Of a stretch of DNA of 10,043 bases, positions 1 to 6,568 are shown piece after piece (positions within the stretch are counted from its first letter, which is position 1; every line of letters starts with the position of its first letter). The translations under genes were made by a program, and so were the position numbers. The stretch spans positions 1 to 10,043 of the forward strand of contig JAHEMS010000096.1 in the NCBI GenBank assembly GCA_024643595.1, read 5' to 3'. This DNA is from Bacteroidota bacterium (GTDB lineage Bacteria; Bacteroidota; Bacteroidia; Cytophagales; Cyclobacteriaceae). Below the pieces are notes generated by a model, which saw nothing but the letters and a program-made list of their open reading frames with translations, was not told where the DNA came from and searched no databases.

Positions 1-1194
1 TTTGTTGTTGGTAGTAATCAACGATTTACGCTAGAATCTTCAAGTGAAGATTATGTTAAAAACATGAATGTAAAAGGTGACGAGGATAATCAGCTCTTCT
101 TTGAAAATATGCGCTATAATATGGAGCGAAATTTAGAAGCCGAGCCCTTTATTAAGATTATACGTGACAGCACGCTTACCGAAGATCAGAAAAAATCAGC
201 CAGGGAATCTTTTGCCAAAGTCAATGAGAAAGTAGCTGCACATCAAAAAGAATTGATTTCTAAAAATCCAAAACTATTAACTGTTCGTCTTATCAAAGCT
301 AACCAACCCATCGATCTACCCCCAGCACCCAAAAAGGCAAACGGAGAAATCGATTCCACGTTTCAACTTCGATATTACAGAGAACATTTCTTTGACAATT
401 TCGATCTGGCCGATGACGCGCTGTTACGCATGCCTCGTCCATTCTACCAGGAAAAGATCAAAGAGTATCTCAATAAATTATATGCACCCATTGCCGATAC
501 TATCTTGGTAGCCATTGACAAAATGGCTTCCAAGGCCAAGAAAAACCCTGAAACTTATAAATATCTGGTTTGGAATTGCGTTTACCTGTATCAAAATCCA
601 GAGATCATGGGATTAGATGCAGTATATGTTTCTCTCTATGACAAATATTTTGCGACAGGGGAAATGAATTACTGGATCAGCGATCCCGTTAAGAAAAATT
701 TAAAAGATTATGCTGAAAAGTTAAGGAGTAGTCTCGTTGGAAAAACCGGTGCTAATCTGATTATGCAGGATCAGAATTTACAACCAAGGTCAATGTATGA
801 TATCAAGTCTAAGTATACTATTCTTTTCATCTTTGATCCTGACTGCAGTCATTGTAAAGAGGAAACTCCAAAACTCGTGGACTTTTACAACAGGAATAAA
901 ACAAAATTTAATATTGAGGTCTTTGCCGTATCCGCAGATACTTCCATGGTCAAAATGAAAAATTACATCAAAGACATGAAAATGCCATGGATAACAGTCA
1001 ATGGTCCACGTACCTATCTCCCTAAGCATTACTCAGAATTATATCATGCTGACACTACACCTGCATTATATATTCTAGATAACAAACATAAAATTATTGC
1101 TAAAAAACTTCCTGTGAAGCAATTGGATGACTTCTTTGTTAAGCATGAGAAATTTTTACAGGCTTCACAGTCTAAGAAGCAATCAGGCACTTAA
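1..1194 (+). CDS. TlpA-like thioredoxin-fold envelope protein with DUF5106-type middle region (5' end outside window)
   Basis: The reading frame is open from base 1, so the ATG at 64 is probably internal; 397 residues are visible before the TAA. The first ~120 residues are charged and helical. Residues ~135-250 (rich in Tyr, Trp and Lys, with a YKYLVWNCVYLY stretch) resemble the DUF5106 region that precedes thioredoxin domains in Bacteroidota. A thioredoxin-like domain fills ~260-385: the strand ILFIFDPDC, a CSHC redox motif with cysteines at visible residues 282 and 285, and the cis-proline loop TTPALYILD with Pro at ~354. Such proteins are usually exported and carry out thiol-disulfide exchange in the envelope, often with an N-terminal DUF4369 domain and a signal peptide; both would lie upstream of this window. 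A hairpin terminator follows immediately, so this is the last gene of its unit. The fold is secure; the redox partner is unknown. Confidence 0.88.
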   Translation, partial: FVVGSNQRFTLESSSEDYVKNMNVKGDEDNQLFFENMRYNMERNLEAEPFIKIIRDSTLTEDQKKSARESFAKVNEKVAAHQKELISKNPKLLTVRLIKANQPIDLPPAPKKANGEIDSTFQLRYYREHFFDNFDLADDALLRMPRPFYQEKIKEYLNKLYAPIADTILVAIDKMASKAKKNPETYKYLVWNCVYLYQNPEIMGLDAVYVSLYDKYFATGEMNYWISDPVKKNLKDYAEKLRSSLVGKTGANLIMQDQNLQPRSMYDIKSKYTILFIFDPDCSHCKEETPKLVDFYNRNKTKFNIEVFAVSADTSMVKMKNYIKDMKMPWITVNGPRTYLPKHYSELYHADTTPALYILDNKHKIIAKKLPVKQLDDFFVKHEKFLQASQSKKQSGT

Positions 1195-1198
1195 AAAT

Positions 1199-1227
1199 AA
1201 AAAAACCTGCATTAAGCAGGTTTTTTT
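1199..1227 (+). terminator. Rho-independent terminator after the thioredoxin-like gene
   Basis: The inverted repeat has a CCTGC/GCAGG core (1206-1210 and 1216-1220), a 5-base ATTAA loop, and flanking A7 and T7 runs that extend the pairing to 12 bp. It begins 4 bases after the upstream stop codon. The A-run on the left means it could also work on the minus strand, but no minus-strand gene ends here, so its main role is to end the upstream gene. Confidence 0.88.
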
Positions 1228-1311
1228 ATGGATCAAGAAAAATAAATGCGATTTCGTGCAACTATTTACTCATTCACAAGTATCTAATGAAGTAAATAAT
1301 TATACAATAAC

Positions 1312-1791
1312 ATGGCACTATTGGATTCAATCTTTGGAAGAAAGAAAAAGCAGTTTAAAGCATCTTGCAACATTACAAAAGAGCCTCTGGAAAAAGGGTT
1401 TGGATATTTACTCACCACCGCTCAAATTATTACTTCTAAAAAATACTGGGATATGGTGATGACGGAACCAGAAACCATGTCTTATACCCTTTCTCATTTC
1501 AACAAACAGAATAGCGGAACTCAAATGCGTGCCATGATCTTCGAAAAATATGCCACGGTTTCAAAACCGTGGATTATTTCTGATTCAGTAATCAATTATT
1601 TCGATATAGATATAAGCGAAGCCAGGGCCAATGCCAAAAAATGGTGGGAAACAGACGGTCAATTCGCCCCGGCCAACGTGGGCCCAGCCGATAAAACATT
1701 AAGTGAAATGACATTCATCCATTCCAAAGAATATGCAATCCTTGAAGCCGGTCTTAAAAAGTTAGAAATTAACGCTTACGGTCAATCGTAA
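1312..1791 (+). CDS. Conserved-looking hypothetical protein, 159 aa, function unknown
   Basis: I do not recognise a named family. The protein is soluble, with no signal peptide or membrane segment. It starts with MALLDSIFGRKKK, a short hydrophobic-then-basic leader often seen on small cytosolic proteins. A compact motif follows at residues 19-46: Cys19, then GFGYLLTTAQI (29-39), then SKKYW (42-46). Cys19 is the only cysteine, so a zinc ribbon is unlikely. The C-terminal half (~100-159) is helical, with KKWWETDG (109-116) and a Pro/Gly-rich turn. The ATG at 1312 is the first in a frame whose upstream part lacks motif-like sequence; there is no Shine-Dalgarno. It stands alone between the terminator at 1199-1227 and a converging gene, overlapping the 3' end of that gene by 23 bp. 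A perfect inverted repeat lies inside it at 1553-1572. Its composition matches its neighbours, so there is no sign of recent transfer. Confidence 0.75.
   Translation: MALLDSIFGRKKKQFKASCNITKEPLEKGFGYLLTTAQIITSKKYWDMVMTEPETMSYTLSHFNKQNSGTQMRAMIFEKYATVSKPWIISDSVINYFDIDISEARANAKKWWETDGQFAPANVGPADKTLSEMTFIHSKEYAILEAGLKKLEINAYGQS
1553..1572 (-). terminator. Perfect 9-bp inverted repeat inside the hypothetical gene; possible terminator for the converging polyprenyl synthase
   Basis: The arms CCACGGTTT (1553-1561) and AAACCGTGG (1564-1572) are perfect complements separated by two bases, giving a GC-capped hairpin. Read on the minus strand, the stem is followed by CATATTTTTCG, a short T-rich tract like that of an intrinsic terminator. 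It lies about 200 bases beyond the stop codon of the minus-strand polyprenyl synthase, whose 3' end has no hairpin of its own that I could see. The repeat encodes ordinary residues (T-V-S-K-P-W), so chance remains possible. Confidence 0.35.
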
Positions 1792-2743
1792 ATCGAACCA
1801 GGTCGGCTAGAGAAGTTTTATAGGTAGTTTCAGGTAATTCATCAAGCAGGGTAATTGCTTTTTGATAATACTGTTGCATAACTCCTTGAGCATATTCAAT
1901 ACCGCCTGATTTCTTTACAAATTCAATTACCTCCTTTACTTTTGAAGAGTCTTCGCTTTTGTTTCTAATAATACTGATTATCCTTCGTTTCTCCATCCAG
2001 GAGGCTTTCGAAAGTGTATAAATCAGTGGCAAAGTCATTTTCTTTTCTTTGATATCAATACCTAATGGCTTACCTATTTCGTCATCGCCATAATCAAACA
2101 AATCGTCTTTGATCTGGAAGGCCATGCCTACAAATTGACCAAATTCCTTCATTTTGGCCACTATTGCTTCAGAAGCACCAGAGGAAGAAGCCCCCACCGC
2201 ACAACAGGACGCAATTAATGATGCCGTCTTCTGACGAATAATCTCATAATATATTTCCTCTTTGATATCCAATTGCCGAGCCTTTTCCATTTGCAATAAT
2301 TCACCTTCACTCATTTCGGTGACGGCATCGTTTACGATACTGAGAAGATTGTAATCTTGATTGGATAGCGAAAGTGCTAAACCCCTAGATAAAAGAAAAT
2401 CACCGACCAAAACAGCAATCTTGTTTTTCCACAACGCATTTACTGAAAAGTAACCTCTCCGATAGTTTGAATCATCCACAACATCATCATGAACAAGCGT
2501 GGCGGTGTGGAGTAATTCAATCAACGATGCCCCACGATAAGTTGATTCACTGATATTTCCACAAGCACCTGCGCTTAAAAAAACAAATAGTGGCCGAATT
2601 TGCTTTCCCTTTCTCTTTACAATATAGGTCATGATTTTATCCAACAAAAGCACACGGGTTTTCATGGATGATCTGAACTTTTGCTCAAACTCTTCCATCT
2701 CCCTTGCCACTGGTGCTTTTATGCTATCTAACTGTCTGGACAT
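1769..2743 (-). CDS. Long-chain polyprenyl diphosphate synthase (class I trans-prenyltransferase)
   Basis: This enzyme extends farnesyl- or geranylgeranyl-type diphosphates with isopentenyl diphosphate; in Bacteroidota the product usually becomes the menaquinone side chain. Numbering from the ATG at 2743 (324 aa, normal for the family): GKQIRP at 46-51 binds substrate diphosphate, the first aspartate-rich motif DDVVD is at 86-90 followed by RRG at 95-97, QKT is near 171-173, and the second aspartate-rich motif DDLFD is at 213-217. The residue five before the first Asp is Ala81; a small residue there is typical of long-chain rather than farnesyl or geranylgeranyl synthases. A TTG three codons upstream is a possible alternative start, but the ATG is preferred; neither has a Shine-Dalgarno. 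The gene converges on the hypothetical protein with a 23-bp overlap. Family certain; exact chain length (C35 to C40) not readable. It would be called ispB-like. Confidence 0.95.
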   Translation of the reverse strand: MSRQLDSIKAPVAREMEEFEQKFRSSMKTRVLLLDKIMTYIVKRKGKQIRPLFVFLSAGACGNISESTYRGASLIELLHTATLVHDDVVDDSNYRRGYFSVNALWKNKIAVLVGDFLLSRGLALSLSNQDYNLLSIVNDAVTEMSEGELLQMEKARQLDIKEEIYYEIIRQKTASLIASCCAVGASSSGASEAIVAKMKEFGQFVGMAFQIKDDLFDYGDDEIGKPLGIDIKEKKMTLPLIYTLSKASWMEKRRIISIIRNKSEDSSKVKEVIEFVKKSGGIEYAQGVMQQYYQKAITLLDELPETTYKTSLADLVRFTIDRKR

Positions 2744-2845
2744 GAACTGCAATAATAAGCAATGATGACAATTAGTTAGATGGAAGTTTGCCGATTACAA
2801 TCAAGTTTTTTGAAAAAAACTTTAAAGACGCCCGCCACTCCAATA

Positions 2846-2869
2846 CTTGAAGGAATTTTATGCTTCAAG
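2846..2869. repeat. Inverted repeat CTTGAAG / CTTCAAG
   Basis: Perfect 7-bp arms (2846-2852 and 2863-2869) are separated by 10 bases. It lies about 100 bp upstream of the polyprenyl synthase start and could be an operator or a weak hairpin. No T-run follows on the plus strand, so a terminator role in that direction is unlikely. Confidence 0.35.
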
Positions 2870-2943
2870 AATGCCCCCTTCCAGCACTTAACCAAAAAGT
2901 TTAAAGATTAAACAATCAATATTATTTATTTAAAGAAAAATTG

Positions 2944-2969
2944 AAGTTGGCTCCTAACTAAGCCAGTTT
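2944..2969. repeat. Hairpin-forming inverted repeat upstream of corA
   Basis: The arms AAGTTGGCT (2944-2952) and AGCCAGTTT (2961-2969) can pair over nine positions in RNA, two of them G-U, around an 8-base loop. On the minus strand the stem is followed by CAATTTTTCTTT, which would suit a terminator blocking antisense transcription. It could also be part of an unrecognised small RNA. Confidence 0.35.
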
Positions 2970-3038
2970 GCCGGTATCATTGTAAGTTTCCTTTTTAAAA
3001 ACCGCGTTTTACAATATAATACGGCAATTATTCTTTGC

Positions 3039-3046
3039 TATTTTTG
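3039..3046 (+). promoter_or_regulatory. Possible Bacteroidota-type -7 promoter box for corA
   Basis: TATTTTTG fits the TAnnTTTG -7 consensus of Bacteroidota primary-sigma promoters exactly and lies about 75 bases before the corA ATG, which would give a leader of roughly 70 bases. No TTTG -33 box lies at the expected 19-21 base spacing, so support is partial. Confidence 0.35.
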
Positions 3047-3121
3047 AGTCACTCAGTTTTGTCGATTGGGTAAAAATTAGAGAACTCCGATAAAATTGAT
3101 CAAGCATAAAAGGCAATTACT

Positions 3122-4198
3122 ATGAAATCCAATAAAGTAAGAAGGAAAGCTGCTCTACATAAGGTAACTGAACAACTTACCAGCGAATTCAGAACCAAAC
3201 AGGAACCAAAGGGGAGCGAAAAAGTCATTCTCGAATTAATTTCTTATAATGATGATACCCTTTTAATGGAAGACAATATTCCTGTTCATGAGATGCTGGA
3301 CAAGTGCGACCGAAATCGTAAAAATTGGATAAATGTAGACGGGCTTTCGGATCGAAATCTAATCGGCCAGATCGCGAATAAATTTGAATTGCACCATCTT
3401 CTAATCGAAGATATTTTGAATATTGATCATCAACCTAAAACCGATGAACTTGAAGATCACCTGTTTTTAACGATGAAGATGTTCTACCGTTTTGATGAAA
3501 AAAAAATCGATTATGAACATATCAGCTTTGTGCTCGGAAAAAATTATTTACTTTCCTTTCAGGAAAAAGAGGGTGATATTTTTTCCGGCATTCGATCCCG
3601 CATCAAACAGGATAATGGTATCATTCGCAAACGTGGCACCGATTACCTGCTTTATCGATTAGTTGATACCATCGTTGATAGCTATTATTCCGTGCTGGAG
3701 AAAATTGGCGAACAGGTGGAAGAAATTGAAGAAAATATTTCCAAAAATCCATCAGTTGAAGATTTTCAGCAAATTCAAAAAATTCGAAAAGAATTTATAT
3801 ACCTACGAAGGGTTGTATATCCTTTGCGCGAAGCCATTAATAAAATCGTTAAAAATGAGAGTGATTTTATTAGTGAAAAAAATGAAAAGTATTTTGCTGA
3901 CGTATATGACCATGTGATTCACCTGATCGATTCACTAGACACCTACAAAGATCTAACCTCCACGATGATGGATCTTTATATGAATACGATCAATTATAAG
4001 ATGAATGAAGTGATGAAACTATTAACCATCATTACCACTATTTTCATTCCTCTCTCCTTTATCGCAGGGATTTATGGGATGAATTTCAAAAATATGCCCG
4101 AACTGGATTGGAACCTTGGCTATTTTGGTGTTTTAGCAATTATGGGTGTAATCTTTATTTTAATGATTGTTTACTTCCGCTATAAGAAGTGGTTCTAA
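3122..4198 (+). CDS. corA: CorA-family magnesium/cobalt transport protein
   Basis: CorA proteins are homopentameric inner-membrane channels that take up Mg2+ and sometimes Co2+ or Ni2+. The 358-residue length is normal. The cytosolic N-terminal alpha/beta domain spans ~33-165 and includes HHLLIEDILN (91-100), typical of the family. Long charged helices (~175-295) form the funnel stalk. Two membrane segments close the protein: TM1 at ~299-318, ending in the signature YGMNF (318-322) with GMN at 319-321, then the short periplasmic loop MPEL (325-328), then TM2 at ~333-352 and a basic tail ending KKWF. A nine-A run (3498-3506) encodes part of D-E-K-K-I. No Shine-Dalgarno is visible. The gene converges on a CNNM/CorC-type gene; the two stop codons interlock over 4 bp, so each could affect the other's transcription. 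Family assignment is secure; the exact ion preference is not. Confidence 0.97.
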   Translation: MKSNKVRRKAALHKVTEQLTSEFRTKQEPKGSEKVILELISYNDDTLLMEDNIPVHEMLDKCDRNRKNWINVDGLSDRNLIGQIANKFELHHLLIEDILNIDHQPKTDELEDHLFLTMKMFYRFDEKKIDYEHISFVLGKNYLLSFQEKEGDIFSGIRSRIKQDNGIIRKRGTDYLLYRLVDTIVDSYYSVLEKIGEQVEEIEENISKNPSVEDFQQIQKIRKEFIYLRRVVYPLREAINKIVKNESDFISEKNEKYFADVYDHVIHLIDSLDTYKDLTSTMMDLYMNTINYKMNEVMKLLTIITTIFIPLSFIAGIYGMNFKNMPELDWNLGYFGVLAIMGVIFILMIVYFRYKKWF

Positions 4199-5484
4199 TG
4201 CTTACCATCAAGCAATCGAACTTCCACTGTTTCGGGCAGTGTCTGATTAACTTTCAGAATTTTTATTGAATAGTTGAACAGTTCAAATTCTTCTCCCTCT
4301 TTTAATGCTGGCCGTTCGTACGTAAGCAGTCCAGCCAATGTTTCATAATCTTCCGACTCAGGAAATGGGACTTCCAATAATTTATTAATATCATGAAGGG
4401 AGGATTGGGCTGCAATCTGAAATGAATTCTTTTCGAGTGGAATTACAATTTGCTGTTCGTGATCGTGTTCATCTTGAATTTCACCTACCAATTCCTCCAA
4501 AATATCCTCCAGGGTAACCAATCCTATCACTCCTCCGAACTCACTCACCACGAATGCCATTTGAGTCTTTCTACGCTGAAACTCGCGAAGCAATAGGTCT
4601 ATTGGCTTGGTCTCCGGAATAAAATGAACAACTCTCATTATATCCCGCAGCGATTTTCCTGAATTCGTAATATGAGCTGCAACTATATCTTTGGAATGTA
4701 CCACACCGATAATCTCATCCTTTGAATTTTCATAGATGGGATAACGCGAATAACCTTCCTTCAACACAATATTCATAGCCTCTACAATGGAAGTATCCGC
4801 CTTAATCATGCTCATTTTAATGCGCGGAATCATCACCTGGCGAACAACACGATTATCAAAATCAAAAACATTTTGAATGAGTTCTCTTTCAGACGTTTCA
4901 ATGGCTCCACCCTCTTCGCTTTCAGCAATGATTAATTTAAGTTCTTCTTCAGAATGAATCTCTGTTTCACTCATGGGTTTAATGCCAAATATCTTGAGGA
5001 TGAGGTTTGCGAGGCCATTTAACAACCATATAAATGGGCGGAATACAAAATAAAACACACGTAATGCAATCGAAATGCGAAGTGTAGTAGAAGCTGGGTA
5101 GCGAATAGCAATTGATTTTGGAGCTAATTCTCCAAAAACTATGTGTAAGATAGTTAACATGGCAAAAGCTAACGGCATGGAAATGTTGTGTGCGGCCACT
5201 TCGCTCATTTGAAATCCTAATGAATTTATCAGATCAAGGATTATCTGTGACATAACATCTTCTCCTATCCATCCTAAACCCAGGCTGGCCAGGGTTATAC
5301 CAAGTTGAGTTGCTGCCAGAAAGCCATCCAAATTATTTACGATTATTTTGGCTGCCTCCTTTGAAAGATTACCCTTCTCCAAAGCAATTTGAGAGGATCT
5401 GACCTTAACCATGGCGAATTCCGCTGCTACGAAAAATCCATTTAAGAAGACTAGGAATAGAGTAATGAATAAATCAAATGTCAT
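4195..5484 (-). CDS. CNNM/CorC-type membrane protein (DUF21, CBS pair, CorC_HlyC domain)
   Basis: Formerly annotated as hemolysin-like; bacterial CNNM proteins are linked to Mg2+ (or Na+-coupled Mg2+) export. The 429 residues show the standard order. The DUF21 membrane domain spans ~1-170, with hydrophobic segments near 3-25, 55-75, 100-118 and 135-165 and the motif GELAPKS (118-124). An acidic linker helix (~175-205) follows. Two CBS domains cover ~216-275 and ~283-340, with SRYPIY (246-251), EFGG (315-318) and VTLEDILEELVGEI (323-336); in relatives these bind ATP-Mg2+. The CorC_HlyC domain fills ~345-425. The ATG at 5484 opens a hydrophobic first segment. It overlaps the corA 3' end by 4 bp and is divergent from the CaCA exchanger gene. 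GldE, the gliding-motility paralogue, has similar architecture, but no gld gene is nearby, so plain CNNM is preferred. Confidence 0.93.
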   Translation of the reverse strand: MTFDLFITLFLVFLNGFFVAAEFAMVKVRSSQIALEKGNLSKEAAKIIVNNLDGFLAATQLGITLASLGLGWIGEDVMSQIILDLINSLGFQMSEVAAHNISMPLAFAMLTILHIVFGELAPKSIAIRYPASTTLRISIALRVFYFVFRPFIWLLNGLANLILKIFGIKPMSETEIHSEEELKLIIAESEEGGAIETSERELIQNVFDFDNRVVRQVMIPRIKMSMIKADTSIVEAMNIVLKEGYSRYPIYENSKDEIIGVVHSKDIVAAHITNSGKSLRDIMRVVHFIPETKPIDLLLREFQRRKTQMAFVVSEFGGVIGLVTLEDILEELVGEIQDEHDHEQQIVIPLEKNSFQIAAQSSLHDINKLLEVPFPESEDYETLAGLLTYERPALKEGEEFELFNYSIKILKVNQTLPETVEVRLLDGKH

Positions 5485-5498
5485 ATACAGGTAAACCG

Positions 5499-5506
5499 CA
5501 AATTTA
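5499..5506 (-). promoter_or_regulatory. Possible -7 promoter box for the CNNM-type gene
   Basis: Read on the minus strand this is TAAATTTG, an exact fit to TAnnTTTG. It ends 15 bases before the ATG at 5484, so the transcript leader would be only about 10 bases. No TTTG -33 box was seen at the usual distance. Plausible but unproven. Confidence 0.35.
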
Positions 5507-5543
5507 ACAATAATTAAGGGTTAGTAGGCTTATTTTTTTCCTG

Positions 5544-5552
5544 TACCTTTTG
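5544..5552 (+). promoter_or_regulatory. Possible -7 promoter box for the CaCA exchanger gene
   Basis: TACCTTTTG is the TAnnTTTG consensus with one extra T. If used, transcription would begin near 5559, downstream of the TTG at 5550, which supports the ATG at 5604 as the true start. No matching -33 box is apparent. Confidence 0.28.
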
Positions 5553-5603
5553 AGTCGATATAGAAAAGATTCTATCTTTCAGATTACTAAAGCCAGATAT
5601 AAT

Positions 5604-6566
5604 ATGCTTTTAGCAGTCCTGTTGTTGCTTATTGGGTTCGTAATCTTAATAAAGGGGGCTGATTTTTTAGTAGGAGGTGCCTCGTCAATGGCGAAAAAGT
5701 TAAATATCTCCAGTATAGCAATAGGGTTAACGATAGTATCCTTTGGTACTTCCGCTCCTGAAATGTTAGTAAGCGTAACGTCTTCCCTAAAAGGATATAA
5801 TTTAGCTGCGTTTGGTAATGTCATTGGAAGCAATAATTTTAATTTATTGTTCATATTGGGAGTTGCGGGAATAATTTATCCACTTGTGGTACTTCGAAAT
5901 ACGGTAAGGTACGAAGTGCCGTTATCCTTGCTTGCCGGACTCATTCTATATTTACTTGTTAATGATGTCACTTTTAGAGGTGCAGAGTCTAACCTATTGA
6001 GCCGTTTTGATTCGTTTATTTTATTAGCATTTTTCGGACTTTTTATGCTCTATGTGTATCGTACCATGAGTCAGTCTGTGGATAGTAATCAAAATGACTC
6101 CATCAAATTATATACTACGTCCGTATCCATTGGGCTAGTCCTGTTAGGTATGGCTATGCTTGTTGGGGGGGGAACTCTGGTAGTTGATAACGCTATTTTC
6201 ATTGCTGAAGAATACGGAATTAGCAAAAAATTAATTGGTCTTACCATTTTGGCTGTTGGTACATCACTTCCCGAGTTGGCAACTTCCGCAGTAGCAGCCT
6301 ATAAAAAGAACACGGATATTGCCATTGGGAATGTTATTGGTTCAAATATATTTAACCTCCTTTTTATACTTGGAATAAATGGCTTGATTCGGCCACTTCC
6401 CTATGATACTGTCATGAACTTTGATATCTATATTTACGGTGCTGCCACTGTGGCATTGATTATTTTCATGTTCACTCTAAATACGAGAAAATTAGATCGC
6501 TGGGAAGCGTTTCTTCTACTGATCAGCTACTTCGCATATACCATATTTTTAATTGGGATGGAGTAA
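5604..6566 (+). CDS. CaCA-family Na+/Ca2+ exchanger-like membrane protein (YrbG type)
   Basis: These proteins swap Ca2+ for Na+ (sometimes H+ or K+) across the inner membrane. Starting at the ATG at 5604 gives 320 residues, normal for the bacterial family. A TTG at 5550 would add 18 polar residues before the first membrane helix and is less likely. The two inverted alpha-repeats are plain: the first has GLTIVSFGTSAPE (41-53) and GNVIGSNNFN (71-80), the second GLTILAVGTSLPE (212-224) and GNVIGSNIFN (242-251), so both ion-binding glutamates (53 and 224) are present. About ten hydrophobic segments are visible, with a short polar linker at ~154-168. Codons 188-190 contain an uninterrupted G8 run. 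The gene is divergent from the CNNM-type gene, and the VanZ-like gene follows after 2 bp, indicating one transcript. Family certain, ion specificity not. Confidence 0.94.
   Translation: MLLAVLLLLIGFVILIKGADFLVGGASSMAKKLNISSIAIGLTIVSFGTSAPEMLVSVTSSLKGYNLAAFGNVIGSNNFNLLFILGVAGIIYPLVVLRNTVRYEVPLSLLAGLILYLLVNDVTFRGAESNLLSRFDSFILLAFFGLFMLYVYRTMSQSVDSNQNDSIKLYTTSVSIGLVLLGMAMLVGGGTLVVDNAIFIAEEYGISKKLIGLTILAVGTSLPELATSAVAAYKKNTDIAIGNVIGSNIFNLLFILGINGLIRPLPYDTVMNFDIYIYGAATVALIIFMFTLNTRKLDRWEAFLLLISYFAYTIFLIGME
6165..6172 (+). repeat. G8 homopolymer tract within the exchanger gene
   Basis: Eight consecutive G encode Gly188-Gly190 as GGG GGG GGA. With one G added the frame reaches TGA five codons after the third glycine codon; with one G lost it reaches TAG after GAA CTC TGG. 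It is the longest G or C run I noticed in this AT-rich window. It could be a slippage site or a sequencing-error hotspot. Confidence 0.85.
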
Positions 6567-6568
6567 TC

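Larger units (their letters stand above)
2744..3121. other. 378-bp divergent intergenic region
   Basis: This region separates the starts of the polyprenyl synthase (-) and corA (+) and is long for this window. It holds two inverted repeats (2846-2869 and 2944-2969), a TTTAAAGA element found twice (about 2821 and 2900), an 8-bp palindrome TTGATCAA at 3096-3103, and a TATTTTTG promoter-like box at 3039-3046. I found no convincing ORF and no recognisable riboswitch, tRNA or Mg2+-sensing leader. Its length leaves room for a small RNA or peptide, but nothing shows one. Confidence 0.6.

Noticed and set aside
64..66. ATG at 64 as the start of the thioredoxin-like protein
   Set aside because: The frame is open back to base 1 with protein-like sequence, and proteins of this kind are exported, so the real start and signal peptide lie before the window.
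1127..1459. 110-codon plus-strand frame spanning the end of the thioredoxin-like gene and the start of the hypothetical gene
   Set aside because: It runs through the terminator hairpin, is in a different frame from both real genes, and its protein has no domain-like pattern.
2744..2752. TTG start three codons upstream of the polyprenyl synthase ATG
   Set aside because: The ATG at 2743 gives a family-typical N-terminus, and no ribosome binding site favours the TTG.
2944..2969. Integron attC site or mobile-element end
   Set aside because: No integrase, gene cassette boundaries, target duplications or transposase are present.
4195..5484. GldE gliding-motility protein as the identity of the CNNM-type gene
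   Set aside because: The domain order is shared, but no gld genes are nearby and the location beside corA fits a general CNNM protein better.
5550..5603. 18-residue N-terminal extension of the CaCA exchanger from a TTG start
   Set aside because: The added residues are polar and precede a normal first membrane helix, the start codon is weak, and it overlaps a possible promoter box.
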